Below, one piece after another: positions 8,494-16,904 of a DNA stretch of 64,000 nt. The notes below the pieces were generated by a model, which saw nothing but the letters and a program-made list of their open reading frames with translations, ran no database searches and had not been told where the DNA came from. The DNA lies in contig NZ_PVLR01000036.1 in assembly GCF_002980625.1 (NCBI RefSeq), forward strand, positions 1 to 64,000. Reading direction: 5' to 3'. Made by a program: the position numbers and the translations under genes. This DNA comes from Malikia spinosa (lineage in GTDB: Bacteria > Pseudomonadota > Gammaproteobacteria > Burkholderiales > Burkholderiaceae_C). The stretch's first letter is position 1, and each line of letters starts with the position of its first letter.

Positions 8494-8523
8494 TTGGGGA
8501 AAGACCTTTAGTTCTGTCCCCAA
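8494..8523. repeat. REP-like hairpin repeat, copy 3
   Basis: TTGGGGAAAGA (8494-8504) pairs with TCTGTCCCCAA (8513-8523), with a single mismatch where A replaces C in the left arm. It ends 19 bases before the scoB start codon, leaving room for the GAGG ribosome site. The copies are spaced 46 and 40 bases apart. Confidence 0.75.
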
Positions 8524-8542
8524 TTAGATAGAGGAATTTGAA

Positions 8543-9181
8543 ATGGCCTGGACCCAAGACCAGATGGCCGCGCGTGCGGCCCAGGAGCTGCAGGACGGCT
8601 TCTATGTCAACCTCGGCATCGGCATCCCGACGCTGGTGGCGAACCATGTGCCCGACCATGTCGAGGTCTGGCTGCAGAGCGAGAACGGCATGCTTGGCAT
8701 CGGCCCCTTTCCCTACGACGACGAGGTCGATGCCGACCTGATCAACGCCGGCAAGCAGACGGTCACCACGCTCAAGGGCTCGGCGATCTTCGGCAGCGAC
8801 CAGAGCTTCGCGATGATCCGCGGCGGCAAGATCAACCTGTCGATCCTGGGGGCGATGCAGGTGACCGGATCCGGCGACCTGGCCAACTGGATGATCCCGG
8901 GCAAGATGGTCAAGGGCATGGGCGGCGCGATGGACCTGGTCGCTGGCGTCAAGCGCGTGATCGTGCTGATGGAGCATGTGGCGCGCAAGAAGGACGGCAG
9001 CACCGACCTCAAGATCCTGCCCGAGTGCACGCTGCCGCTGACCGGCAAGGGCGTGGTTGATCGCATCATCACCGACCTCGGCGTGATGGATGTCACGCCC
9101 GAGGGCCTCAAGCTGGTCGAGCTGGCCGATGGCGTCACGCGCGAGGAAATCCAGAGCAAGACCGGCGTGCCGCTGCTCTGA
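8543..9181 (+). CDS. scoB: 3-oxoacid CoA-transferase subunit B
   Basis: Beta subunit of the CoA-transferase, 212 residues. It carries the catalytic glutamate in the conserved [13 protein letters not shown] stretch, on which the CoA thioester is formed. The N-terminal [15 protein letters not shown] and later [20 protein letters not shown] are also typical. GAGG precedes the ATG by 8 bases. It pairs with scoA upstream and ends at an intrinsic terminator, so the two genes form an operon. The three hairpins between them could adjust the ratio of the subunits' messages. Confidence 0.95.
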   Translation: MAWTQDQMAARAAQELQDGFYVNLGIGIPTLVANHVPDHVEVWLQSENGMLGIGPFPYDDEVDADLINAGKQTVTTLKGSAIFGSDQSFAMIRGGKINLSILGAMQVTGSGDLANWMIPGKMVKGMGGAMDLVAGVKRVIVLMEHVARKKDGSTDLKILPECTLPLTGKGVVDRIITDLGVMDVTPEGLKLVELADGVTREEIQSKTGVPLL

Positions 9182-9208
9182 TCCGATCCGGGCATCTGGC
9201 CCGCTCCG

Positions 9209-9243
9209 AGCCCGGTCGCTGCCAGCCAGCGGGCCGGGCTTTT
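9209..9243 (+). terminator. Rho-independent terminator after scoB
   Basis: AGCCCGG pairs with CCGGGCT, with an inner CGCTG/CAGCG stem, followed by TTTT. It lies 28 bases after the scoB stop codon. Confidence 0.8.
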
Positions 9244-9306
9244 CGTTGCCGGTCGTGGTGGGTGGCGTCGGTTACATTGAAGGGCTCCTGTTGCCGAGCT
9301 CCCCCG

Positions 9307-10233
9307 ATGTCCTCATTCCTCAATCAACCCGACTGGCTCTGGGTTCCCGTGGTGCTGTTCGCGGCCCTCGCGCAGACCTTTCGCAACACGGCCCAGCGCT
9401 CGCTGACCACCGAGCTCGGCATCTGGCCGGCGACGCTGGTGCGCTTTCTCTATGGCCTGCCGTTTGCGCTGGTCTATCTGGCGGCGCTCTATCTGTTCTT
9501 TGCGCCGGCGCGGCTGCTGCCCGCTTTCAGCTGGGCCTATGTCGCCTGGATCGGCTTTGGTGCGGCGTTCCAGATTGGTGCCACGGCGGCGCTGCTGCTG
9601 GCGATGAGGGAGCGCAATTTTGCCGTCGCGGTGACGCTGGCCAAGACCGAGGTGCTGCAGGTCGCACTGTTCGCCTTGATGTTCCTGCATGAGTTGCCGA
9701 CGGCGCTGGGCTTGCTCGCGATGGTGCTTGCTACGCTCGGCGTGGTCGTGCTGTCGCTGCCGGCCCGCGGCCAGTGGCTGTCGCTGTCGGCCTGGCTGAG
9801 CCGACCGGCGCTCTACGGCCTGGCGGCCGGGGCCGGTTTCGCGCTCGCGACCGTGTGTTTCCGGGGCGGCGCGCTGGCGCTCAATGCCGAGTCGCCCTGG
9901 GTGTCGAGCGCCTGGGGCGTGCTGCTGGCGCAGGGGCTGCAATCGCTGGCCATGGGGGCCTGGGTGTCGCACTGCACGCCGCAGGGACTCGCGCCGCTGT
10001 GGCGCGCCTGGCGGGTCTCGCTGCTGACGGGTGCCATGGGTGCAGCGGCTTCGATCGCCTGGTTCACCGGCTATGCCTTGCAGAGCGTGGGCAATGTGCG
10101 CACGCTCGGCATGGTCGAGGTGGTGTTCAGCTATGTGATCTCGCGCCGCGTCTTCAGCGAGCAGATCCGCTGGCAGGAAAAGACCGGCATGGCGATGATG
10201 GTGGCCGGGCTGGTGCTGATCTGCCTGCGCTAG
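9307..10233 (+). CDS. DMT superfamily (EamA-type) membrane transporter
   Basis: A 308-residue integral membrane protein with about ten hydrophobic segments arranged as two repeats of an EamA-like domain, the layout of drug/metabolite transporters. Stretches such as NFAVAVTLAKTEVLQVALF and RTLGMVEVVFSYVISRRVFS near the end of each half match the family. The substrate cannot be told from sequence. I use the ATG at 9307 (MSSFLNQPDW); an in-frame GTG at 9262 would add 15 residues with no hydrophobic character. It is convergent with the RluA-type gene, overlapping its end by four bases. Confidence 0.85.
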   Translation: MSSFLNQPDWLWVPVVLFAALAQTFRNTAQRSLTTELGIWPATLVRFLYGLPFALVYLAALYLFFAPARLLPAFSWAYVAWIGFGAAFQIGATAALLLAMRERNFAVAVTLAKTEVLQVALFALMFLHELPTALGLLAMVLATLGVVVLSLPARGQWLSLSAWLSRPALYGLAAGAGFALATVCFRGGALALNAESPWVSSAWGVLLAQGLQSLAMGAWVSHCTPQGLAPLWRAWRVSLLTGAMGAAASIAWFTGYALQSVGNVRTLGMVEVVFSYVISRRVFSEQIRWQEKTGMAMMVAGLVLICLR

Positions 10234-10964
10234 AACGGTGCCGGACTCTCGAATCCCAGTCGTTCGCCCGTGACGGGATGCGGCAGTTCGATCGCGCAGG
10301 CGTGTAGCAGTAGGCGCGGCGCAGCGTCGAGCGTCGCGTCGTCGGCATAGAGCTCGTCGCCCAGGATCGGATGCCCGATCGCCTGCAGATGCAGTCGCAG
10401 CTGGTGCGAGCGGCCGGTAATGGGTTCGAGTTCGAGCCGGCTGACCACTCGGCCGTCAGTTCCTTCGCCAGCAGACAGCAGGCGCCAGCGCGTGTGGCTG
10501 GGCTTGCCGGTCTCAAGGCAGATCTTGCTTTTCGGGCGGTTCGGCCAGTCGGTGATCAGCGGCAGCTCGATATCGCTCCAGCCCTGCGCATCTGCCTGTG
10601 CCTCATCGGGCCGGCCCGCGACCATAGCCTGGTAGCGCTTGTGGACCCAGCGCTTGGCGAAGGCGCTGCTGAGCGTGGACTGGGCTGGCGCACCGCGCGC
10701 CATCACGATCAGGCCCGAGGTGCCCATGTCGAGCCGATGCACGATCAGCGCGTCGGGAAACAGCGCCTGCGCGCGTGCGCTCAAACAGTCGGCGTTCTCG
10801 GGGCCGCGTCCGGGCACCGAGAGCAGGCCGGCTGGCTTGTCGAGTACCAGCAGCTCTGAGTCCGCATGCAGCACGCTCAGGCCTGCTGGCACTGCGATCG
10901 GGCGCAGTGGTCGGGGCTGCGGCGCTATGGGGACGGTACCTGCGGCAGGGGCTGCGCTTGGCAT
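10230..10964 (-). CDS. RluA-family pseudouridine synthase
   Basis: Converts uridine to pseudouridine in structured RNA. The 244-residue protein lacks an S4 domain and has the length of RluA, which modifies 23S rRNA position 746 and tRNA position 32. The catalytic aspartate is in HRLDMGTSGLIVMARG, and the C-terminal LEPITGRSHQLRLHL and GHPILGDELY motifs are present. I chose the ATG at 10964, 14 bases after recJ; in-frame starts further upstream would lie inside recJ. It follows recJ on the same strand and is probably co-transcribed. Orthology with RluA itself is likely but not proved. Confidence 0.88.
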   Translation of the reverse strand: MPSAAPAAGTVPIAPQPRPLRPIAVPAGLSVLHADSELLVLDKPAGLLSVPGRGPENADCLSARAQALFPDALIVHRLDMGTSGLIVMARGAPAQSTLSSAFAKRWVHKRYQAMVAGRPDEAQADAQGWSDIELPLITDWPNRPKSKICLETGKPSHTRWRLLSAGEGTDGRVVSRLELEPITGRSHQLRLHLQAIGHPILGDELYADDATLDAAPRLLLHACAIELPHPVTGERLGFESPAPF

Positions 10965-10978
10965 GGCTGCAGCCAGGC

Positions 10979-12715
10979 TCACAGTTCGGCGCCCTCGACC
11001 ATGAAGCGCAGTCGGCGCTGGCCCTGCCACTCGTCGGCGTCGAGCCGGTAGGCCAGTCGCACCCGCGCCGGCAGCGGATCGGCATGGCCGAACCAGATGC
11101 CATCGACCGGTTCGCCGCCGTGGCGCAGCTTGAGCTGCAGATGCTTGCCGCCGACCAGGCGTTGCGAGACGACATCGACCTCCTCGCAGAACAGCGGCGG
11201 CGCGAAGCCCTGGCCCCAGACCTCCTGCTGCAGGATATCGATCATCTCGACCCGGCGGTACTGCGGGTCGAGCGGGCCGTCGGCTTCGAGCTGGCGCTGC
11301 AGCGTGGCCAGGTTCAGCCATTCGGCCGCGATCCGCTGCAGCTCCTGGTCGAAGCGGTCGAAATCCTCCTCGGCGATGGTGCAGCCGGCCGCGGCCGAAT
11401 GCCCGCCAAAGCGCAGCAGCAAGCCCGGATGGCGCTTGGCGATCAGGTCGAGCGCATCGCGCAAATGGAAGCCCGGGATCGAGCGGCCCGAGCCCTTGAG
11501 CTCATGCTCCTTGCCCGAGGCCTGGCTCGAAGCGAAGACGAAGGTCGGCCGGTGCAGCTTGTCCTTGAGCCGCGCGGCGACGATGCCGACCACGCCCTCG
11601 TGGAAATCGGGGTCGTAGAGACAGAGCGCGGGCGGCGGCTGCTCGGACTCGTCCCACAGTGCTTCGGCCAGCTGCAGCGCCTGCTCGCGCATCTCGCCCT
11701 CGAGCGCCTTGCGCTCGCGGTTGATCGCGTCGAGCTGTTGTGCCAGCTCGGCGGCGCGTACCCGGTCGTCGGTGGTCAGGCAGGCGATGCCCAGCGTCAT
11801 GTCGGCCAGTCGGCCGGCCGCGTTCAGGCGCGGGCCGATCGCATAGCCGAGGTCCAGGCTGTTGGCCGTAGCCTGGCGCCGGTTCGCGACCTGGAACAGC
11901 GCCGACAGCCCGGCCGGCAGCGCGCCGGCGCGGATGCGTTTCAGGCCCTGCGCCACCAGGCGCCGGTTGTGCGCATCGAGTTTGACCACGTCGGCCACCG
12001 TGCCGAGCGCGACCAGCGGCAGCAGGCTGTCGATGCGCGGCTGGGTCTTCAGGTCGAAGGCGCCGCGTGCGCGCAGTTCGGCGCGCAAGGCCAGCAGCAC
12101 ATAGAACATGACGCCGACGCCGGCGATTGATTTGCTGATGAAGCCGCAACCGGGCTGGCTCGGGTTGACGATCACGCAGTCCTGCGGCAGCTGGACCTGG
12201 CCGTCGAGCACGGCCGGCAGGTGGTGGTCGGTGATCAGCACCTGCAGCCCGAGCGCGCGCGCGTGCGCCACGCCGTCGACGCTGGCGATGCCGTTGTCGA
12301 CCGTGACCAGCACATCGGCGCCGCGCGCCTTGACCCGTGTCGCGATCGAGGGCGTCAGGCCGTAGCCGTCGGCGACGCGGTCGGGTACCAGGTAGTCGAC
12401 CGCATTCCAGCCCAGCGGGGCGCCGAGCAGGCTCATTCCACGCAGCGCGGTGGCGCAGGCGGTGGCACCGTCGCAGTCGTAGTCGGCTACGATGCAGACC
12501 CGCTGGCCAGCGGCCATCGCATCGGCCAGCAGCAGCGCCGCTGCGCGCGCGCCCAGCATCTGCTCGGGCGGCTGCAGCAGGTTCAAGCCGTCGTCGAGTT
12601 CGCCGATGTCCTGCACGCCACGGGCCGCGAACAGACGAGCCAGCAGCGGGTGCACGCCTTCCTGTTCAAGCGCCCAGGCGGCGCGCGGTGGCACTTCGCG
12701 GTTGATGATCTTCAT
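10979..12715 (-). CDS. recJ: Single-stranded-DNA-specific 5'-3' exonuclease RecJ
   Basis: Degrades single-stranded DNA in recombination and mismatch repair. Its 578 residues match the family length. The DHH-superfamily metal motifs are clear: VADYDCDGATA near residue 77, VTVDNGIAS, LITDHHLPAVL and NPSQPGC. The C-terminal DHHA1 motif is FGGHSAAAGCTI. The start at 12715 overlaps the upstream gene's stop codon in an ATGA arrangement, which indicates translational coupling. It is the middle gene of a leftward trio with the RpfE-like gene and the RluA-type gene. Confidence 0.97.
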   Translation of the reverse strand: MKIINREVPPRAAWALEQEGVHPLLARLFAARGVQDIGELDDGLNLLQPPEQMLGARAAALLLADAMAAGQRVCIVADYDCDGATACATALRGMSLLGAPLGWNAVDYLVPDRVADGYGLTPSIATRVKARGADVLVTVDNGIASVDGVAHARALGLQVLITDHHLPAVLDGQVQLPQDCVIVNPSQPGCGFISKSIAGVGVMFYVLLALRAELRARGAFDLKTQPRIDSLLPLVALGTVADVVKLDAHNRRLVAQGLKRIRAGALPAGLSALFQVANRRQATANSLDLGYAIGPRLNAAGRLADMTLGIACLTTDDRVRAAELAQQLDAINRERKALEGEMREQALQLAEALWDESEQPPPALCLYDPDFHEGVVGIVAARLKDKLHRPTFVFASSQASGKEHELKGSGRSIPGFHLRDALDLIAKRHPGLLLRFGGHSAAAGCTIAEEDFDRFDQELQRIAAEWLNLATLQRQLEADGPLDPQYRRVEMIDILQQEVWGQGFAPPLFCEEVDVVSQRLVGGKHLQLKLRHGGEPVDGIWFGHADPLPARVRLAYRLDADEWQGQRRLRFMVEGAEL

Positions 12716-13668
12716 AGCTGGCTCAGGAGTTGCGTCAGGTCGAGCGGACGCTGGCGCTGGAACAGACCGCGCAGGCGTGACAGCGCGCCCGGCTTGGCAG
12801 GCAGGCCGCTGGCCCAGCTGATCGCGTTGCGCTCGCCGCACAGGGTCAGGCGCACTGCGGCGCCGCCCTCGGCGGCTGCGAGCAGGGGGGCGATCTCGTC
12901 TTGCTCCAGCTGTACCCAGGCTTCGGCCCAGCGGGGCAAGTCGCCGCGCAGTGCGGGCGCACGCAGGCTTGCGGCGACCCGGGGCGCTGGCAGCGCCTGG
13001 CCGTCCCAGGCTCCGGTGCCGCTGATCCAGAAACCGTTGATGCTGGCCAGGCCGCGCGCCGCGCGCCGGTCGTTGAGCGGGTGGGTGTAGAACAGCATCT
13101 GGGCCTCGTTCTGCAGCCGCAGCAGCGCGCGTGCCTGTGGCAGCTGGCCGCCGTTGGGCAGCCAGGCGTCGAGTTGCCGATGCGCGACCCGGTCCAGGCT
13201 GGCCCAGGGCAGGTCGGCGAAGGCCGGGCCGACCGCGCGCCAGCGCGTGGCCGACTCGAAATGAAGCGTGATGCCGTCCTCTTCGGCCCAGGGCCGCAGC
13301 GCCTCGAACAGCTCGCGCGACTCGACCTCGGGCAGGTCCAGGCTCTCGGGCGGCTGCAGCGTGACCTGGTCCATGCTGGCCTGCCAGTGGCAGGGCGTGA
13401 ACCAGGCGCAGGCCTGCTGCCGTTCGCCGGCCTGCCAGGCGGCCCAGGGAATGGCGCCGTCGGTCGTGGGCAGGCCCAGCGCGCGCGCCAGCACCCGCTC
13501 ATGCGGCGGGCTCAGCGAATACTCGTCGCCGGCATCGGTTTCTTGCTGTTCGAGCCTGGCCAGCAGGCGGGCGAGGCGGGGCAGGGCGGGCAGCTGGCTG
13601 TCCTGCCCCGTCAGCGGGGCAATGGTGGCGGCGTAGGGAACGATCAGATGTTGCAAGGTCGGCGCCAT
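12712..13668 (-). CDS. RpfE-like conserved protein
   Basis: A 318-residue soluble protein of the family often labelled RpfE or, misleadingly, cofactor-independent phosphoglycerate mutase. It has none of the metal motifs of the mutase. The best-conserved part is the region LLRLQNEAQMLFYTHPLNDR followed by GLASINGFWISGTG, typical of this family. It lies directly upstream of recJ, overlapping it by four bases, an arrangement common in betaproteobacteria. The function is unknown; in Xanthomonas rpfE was named from the pathogenicity-factor gene cluster. Confidence 0.75.
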   Translation of the reverse strand: MAPTLQHLIVPYAATIAPLTGQDSQLPALPRLARLLARLEQQETDAGDEYSLSPPHERVLARALGLPTTDGAIPWAAWQAGERQQACAWFTPCHWQASMDQVTLQPPESLDLPEVESRELFEALRPWAEEDGITLHFESATRWRAVGPAFADLPWASLDRVAHRQLDAWLPNGGQLPQARALLRLQNEAQMLFYTHPLNDRRAARGLASINGFWISGTGAWDGQALPAPRVAASLRAPALRGDLPRWAEAWVQLEQDEIAPLLAAAEGGAAVRLTLCGERNAISWASGLPAKPGALSRLRGLFQRQRPLDLTQLLSQL

Positions 13669-13731
13669 GGCAGAGGTTTAACCCCTTATTGTCGGGGATG
13701 CCACAATCTCGGGTCGGCAATCTGGAGATCC

Positions 13732-14988
13732 ATGCAAATCCCCTACGAATTCCTGCTGGGCTGGCGCTACACGCGCGCCGGCCGCGCCACGCGGCGCAAC
13801 GGCTTCATTTCCTTCATCAGCGGCGTCTCGATGCTGGGCATCGCGCTCGGCGTGGCGGCGCTGATCGTCGTGCTCAGCGTCATGAACGGTTTCCAGCAGG
13901 AGGTGCGCGACCGCATGCTCGGCGTGCTGTCTCATGTCGAGGTCTTCACGCCCGATGGCGGCGCGCTGCCCGACCTGCCGACCACGCTGCGCGAGCTGCG
14001 CGTCCACCCCGAGGTGGTCGGCGCTGCCCCCTTCATCGCGGCCCAGGGCCTGCTCGCGCGTGGCGAGGACATGAAGGGCGTGCTGCTGCGCGGCATCGAT
14101 CCGGCGCAGGAGCCCGCCGTCACCAGCCTGGCCGGCGAGCTGGCCCATACCGTGCTGCCGCAGTTGCAGCCCGGGGCGTTCGGCATCGTGCTTGGCGGCG
14201 CGCTGGCGCAGAGCCTGGGCCTGCGTGTTGGCGATGCGGTCACGCTGGTCGCGCCCAGCGGCCAGGTCACGCCGGCTGGCGTGGTGCCACGCCTCAAGCA
14301 GATGAGCGTGGTCGGCATCTTCGACTCGGGCCATTACGAGTACGATTCGACGCTGGCCTTCGTGCATATCGACGACGCGGCGCGCATCTTCCGGCTCGAG
14401 GGGCCGACTGGCGTGCGGCTCAAGCTCAAGGACCTGCACCGCGCGCGCGAGGTCACGCAGCAGCTGGCCGCCATGGTCAGCGGCGACCTCCTGCTGCGCG
14501 ACTGGACGCGGCAGAACCGAACCTGGTTTGCCGCCGTCCAGCTCGAGAAGCGCATGATGTTCATCATCCTGACGCTGATCGTCGCGGTCGCGGCCTTCAA
14601 CCTGGTCTCGACCCTGGTCATGACCGTGACCGACAAGCGGGCCGACATCGCGATCCTGCGCACGCTGGGCGCGAGCCCGCGCAGCATCATGGCCATCTTC
14701 GTGGTCCAGGGCGCGCTGGTCGGCGTGATCGGCACGCTGGCCGGCCTGATGCTGGGCCTGGGCATCGCGTTCAACATCGACACCCTGGTGCCGGCGCTCG
14801 AGTCGCTGCTCGGCACCCATTTCCTGCCGCAGGACATCTACCTGATCAGCCGCATGCCGAGCGAGCCCCAGCAGGGTGACATCGTGCCGATCGCGCTGAT
14901 TTCCCTGCTGCTGGCCTTCGCGGCCACGCTCTACCCGAGCTGGCATGCCAGCCGCGTCAACCCGGCCGAGGCGCTGCGCTATGAGTGA
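13732..14988 (+). CDS. lolC: Lipoprotein-releasing ABC transporter permease LolC/LolE
   Basis: Inner-membrane permease that extracts outer-membrane lipoproteins and passes them to LolA. The 418-residue protein has the family topology: one membrane segment near residues 25-50 ([20 protein letters not shown]), a large periplasmic domain (about 50-270), then three C-terminal segments. NGFISFISG and [17 protein letters not shown] are family signatures. Only one permease gene is present next to lolD, so the transporter may be a homodimer or use a second gene elsewhere. It overlaps lolD by eight bases. It is divergent from the RpfE-like gene, 63 bases away. Confidence 0.93.
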   Translation: MQIPYEFLLGWRYTRAGRATRRNGFISFISGVSMLGIALGVAALIVVLSVMNGFQQEVRDRMLGVLSHVEVFTPDGGALPDLPTTLRELRVHPEVVGAAPFIAAQGLLARGEDMKGVLLRGIDPAQEPAVTSLAGELAHTVLPQLQPGAFGIVLGGALAQSLGLRVGDAVTLVAPSGQVTPAGVVPRLKQMSVVGIFDSGHYEYDSTLAFVHIDDAARIFRLEGPTGVRLKLKDLHRAREVTQQLAAMVSGDLLLRDWTRQNRTWFAAVQLEKRMMFIILTLIVAVAAFNLVSTLVMTVTDKRADIAILRTLGASPRSIMAIFVVQGALVGVIGTLAGLMLGLGIAFNIDTLVPALESLLGTHFLPQDIYLISRMPSEPQQGDIVPIALISLLLAFAATLYPSWHASRVNPAEALRYE

Positions 14989-15670
14989 ATCCAACATCGT
15001 CCTGAGTGCACGCGGCCTGAGCAAGCGCTTCCACGAAGGCCGGCTCGACGTGACCGTGCTGCAGGGCGTCGACCTCGACATCCGGGCCGGCGAGACGCTG
15101 GCCATCGTCGGCAGTTCGGGTTCGGGCAAGAGCACGCTGCTGCATCTGCTCGGCGGGCTCGATGCGCCCAGTGCCGGCCAGGTCCTGTTGCATAGCCAGA
15201 ATCTGGCCAGCCTGAGCCCGGCCTTGCAGGGCGAGTCGCGCAACCGCTACCTGGGTTTCGTCTACCAGTTCCACCATCTGCTGCCCGAGTTCAGCGCGCA
15301 GGACAATGTGGCGATGCCGCTCTGGATTCGCCGCCTGCCGCGCGAGGCCGCCGCCGCCGAGGCCGCGCATTGGCTCGATCGGGTCGGCTTGAGCCAGCGC
15401 CTGCTGCACCGTCCGGCCGAGCTCTCGGGTGGCGAGCGCCAGCGGGTAGCGATCGCGCGCGCGCTCGTGACGCGGCCGGCCTGCGTGCTGGCCGACGAGC
15501 CGACCGGCAACCTGGACCGCGCCACCGCCGACGGCGTGTTCGAGCTGATGCTCGAGCTCGCGCGCGAGCAGGGCACGGCCTTCGTGCTGGTGACCCATGA
15601 TGCCGAGCTGGCCCGACGCTGCGACCGCGTGCTGCACCTGCGCGCGGGCTTGTTGTCGGCGGGCAATTGA
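14981..15670 (+). CDS. lolD: Lipoprotein-releasing ABC transporter ATP-binding protein LolD
   Basis: ATPase subunit driving lipoprotein release by LolC/E. The 229-residue protein has Walker [15 protein letters not shown] near residue 45, the ABC signature [15 protein letters not shown], Walker [12 protein letters not shown] and the H-loop VLVTHD. The Q-loop region [18 protein letters not shown] is typical of LolD. The start codon lies within the last codons of lolC, so translation is coupled. Confidence 0.97.
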   Translation: MSESNIVLSARGLSKRFHEGRLDVTVLQGVDLDIRAGETLAIVGSSGSGKSTLLHLLGGLDAPSAGQVLLHSQNLASLSPALQGESRNRYLGFVYQFHHLLPEFSAQDNVAMPLWIRRLPREAAAAEAAHWLDRVGLSQRLLHRPAELSGGERQRVAIARALVTRPACVLADEPTGNLDRATADGVFELMLELAREQGTAFVLVTHDAELARRCDRVLHLRAGLLSAGN

Positions 15671-15776
15671 CGGGGCTTTTTCCGCTCGGCTGCCGTCGCT
15701 GGACGGCCTCTTTGATGCCAGGCGATCCGGATCGATTCCATGTCCGATGTTCGCCCTTGGTTAATTGGCGCCAAAC

Positions 15777-15805
15777 TTGAAAATGCCGGGCCGAAGGCGC
15801 ACAAT
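15777..15805 (+). promoter_or_regulatory. Candidate promoter of the HiPIP gene
   Basis: TTGAAA (15777-15782) and CACAAT (15800-15805) are separated by 17 bases, giving five and four matches to the -35 and -10 consensus. A start near 15812 would give a leader of about 50 bases. A perfect 12-base palindrome, CGATCC-GGATCG, lies upstream at 15723-15734. Confidence 0.5.
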
Positions 15806-15862
15806 CGCTCGGCAACAAGTTACACGCTTTTTCCCCTAATCACCATAAACCCCGATACCACC

Positions 15863-16174
15863 ATGATCAAATCGAACCGCCGCGTTTTCCTGATGCAAGT
15901 CGCCACCGCTTCGGGCGCCATCGCGCTCGCCGGTACCGCCCAGGCACAGGCCATGGTCGTCGAGACCGATGCCCAGGCTGCGGCTCTGGGTTACAAGGCT
16001 GACGCCACCAAGGTCGACAAGACCAAGTTCCCCAAGTTCGCCGCTGGTCAGAACTGTGCCAACTGCACCCTGTACCAGGGCAAGGCCGGTGCCGCTGCAG
16101 GTGTCTGCCCGATCTTCGCCGGCAAGCAAGTCGCCGCCAAGGGCTGGTGCAACTCCTACGTCAAGAAGGCCTGA
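15863..16174 (+). CDS. High-potential iron-sulfur protein (HiPIP)
   Basis: A periplasmic electron carrier with a [4Fe-4S] cluster that cycles between the 2+ and 3+ states. The 103-residue precursor has a twin-arginine signal (SNRRVFLMQ, then a hydrophobic stretch ending AQAQA near residue 30), as expected for export with the cluster already inserted. The mature part has the four family cysteines at 65, 68, 82 and 96 (CANC, GVCPIF, KGWCNSY). It is a single-gene unit with its own promoter and terminator. It may feed electrons to a terminal oxidase or to a photosynthetic reaction centre; no photosynthesis genes are in the window. Confidence 0.95.
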   Translation: MIKSNRRVFLMQVATASGAIALAGTAQAQAMVVETDAQAAALGYKADATKVDKTKFPKFAAGQNCANCTLYQGKAGAAAGVCPIFAGKQVAAKGWCNSYVKKA

Positions 16175-16196
16175 GCCTTTTCCTGACGCGGACAAG

Positions 16197-16222
16197 AGCC
16201 TGCCAGCCGGCAGGCTTTTTTT
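16197..16222 (+). terminator. Rho-independent terminator after the HiPIP gene
   Basis: AGCCTGCC pairs exactly with GGCAGGCT around the loop AGCC and runs into seven T residues. Confidence 0.93.
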
Positions 16223-16249
16223 CGCCTGTCGTCACCGCAGTCGGGCAAG

Positions 16250-16284
16250 AAAATGCCCCGGCCTGTTTACGACAGACCGGGGCA
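16250..16284 (-). terminator. Terminator of the hemerythrin gene
   Basis: On the minus strand TGCCCCGG pairs with CCGGGGCA, with an inner CTGT/ACAG stem interrupted by one mismatch, followed by TTTTCTT. It faces the HiPIP terminator, which is 28 bases away, so the two convergent genes have separate terminators. Confidence 0.75.
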
Positions 16285-16310
16285 GCAATCAAGACTGCTC
16301 TTGAAGGGCT

Positions 16311-16823
16311 TTAGCTGCAGCTGACGCTGCCGCAACCGCTCATGGTCGCGGGCTTGACCAGCGACGGATCTGCCAGCGTTTCGGTGCGGGAGTCGAACTT
16401 GACGTTCTTCATGTGCTGGACCAGGCCTGCATCCATGGTCGAGGCGTGCATCGGCAGCCATTCCGCCAGCGCGGCGGCCATGCGGTCGATGATTTCCTCG
16501 TCACCCTGCAGGAAATGTGTCTCGACCTGGCGCATGGTGTCGAGGATCGTTTCGTGGTGGCTGGCGTGGCAGTTGTCGGCATTGAAGCCGGTGGCGATCA
16601 TCCAGCGCTCTTCCTGCGCGAAATGTTCGACCGTGTGCCGGACCAGTTCGCGGTAGCACTCGAGCTGCTCGGCATGCGGCAGGGCGCGCAGGCGGGCGAC
16701 TTGCTCGACCATTTCCTCATGCGTCTGATCCATGCGCCCATCGCCCAGTTCGAGCTCGGGCGACCAGTGCAGGTCGGGCACGACCGGGAATTCGTCAGGG
16801 CGGGAGGCTTGGGCGTTTTCCAT
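16311..16823 (-). CDS. Bacteriohemerythrin-type protein
   Basis: A 170-residue soluble protein with a four-helix hemerythrin domain that would bind a di-iron centre and oxygen or nitric oxide. Probable iron ligands lie in DQTHEEM, HTVEHFAQEERWM, HASHH and the C-terminal PMHASTMD, in the family order. After the domain is a 35-residue tail ending GCGSVSCS, whose cysteines are not part of the usual fold. It is convergent with HiPIP and has a dedicated terminator. Roles in oxygen storage, oxygen sensing or delivery to oxidases are all possible. Confidence 0.9.
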   Translation of the reverse strand: MENAQASRPDEFPVVPDLHWSPELELGDGRMDQTHEEMVEQVARLRALPHAEQLECYRELVRHTVEHFAQEERWMIATGFNADNCHASHHETILDTMRQVETHFLQGDEEIIDRMAAALAEWLPMHASTMDAGLVQHMKNVKFDSRTETLADPSLVKPATMSGCGSVSCS

Positions 16824-16904
16824 GATGCAGGATGACTCTATGCAGTTGAGGTTATGCAGGTCTGGCGCCGACCCCGGCTGCAAGCCGGGGGCGGCGCTGG
16901 CTGA

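Noticed and set aside
8409-8523. CRISPR array reading of the three sco repeats
   Set aside because: Only three palindromic units with short, non-uniform gaps and no cas genes; they are hairpin repeats, not repeat-spacer units.
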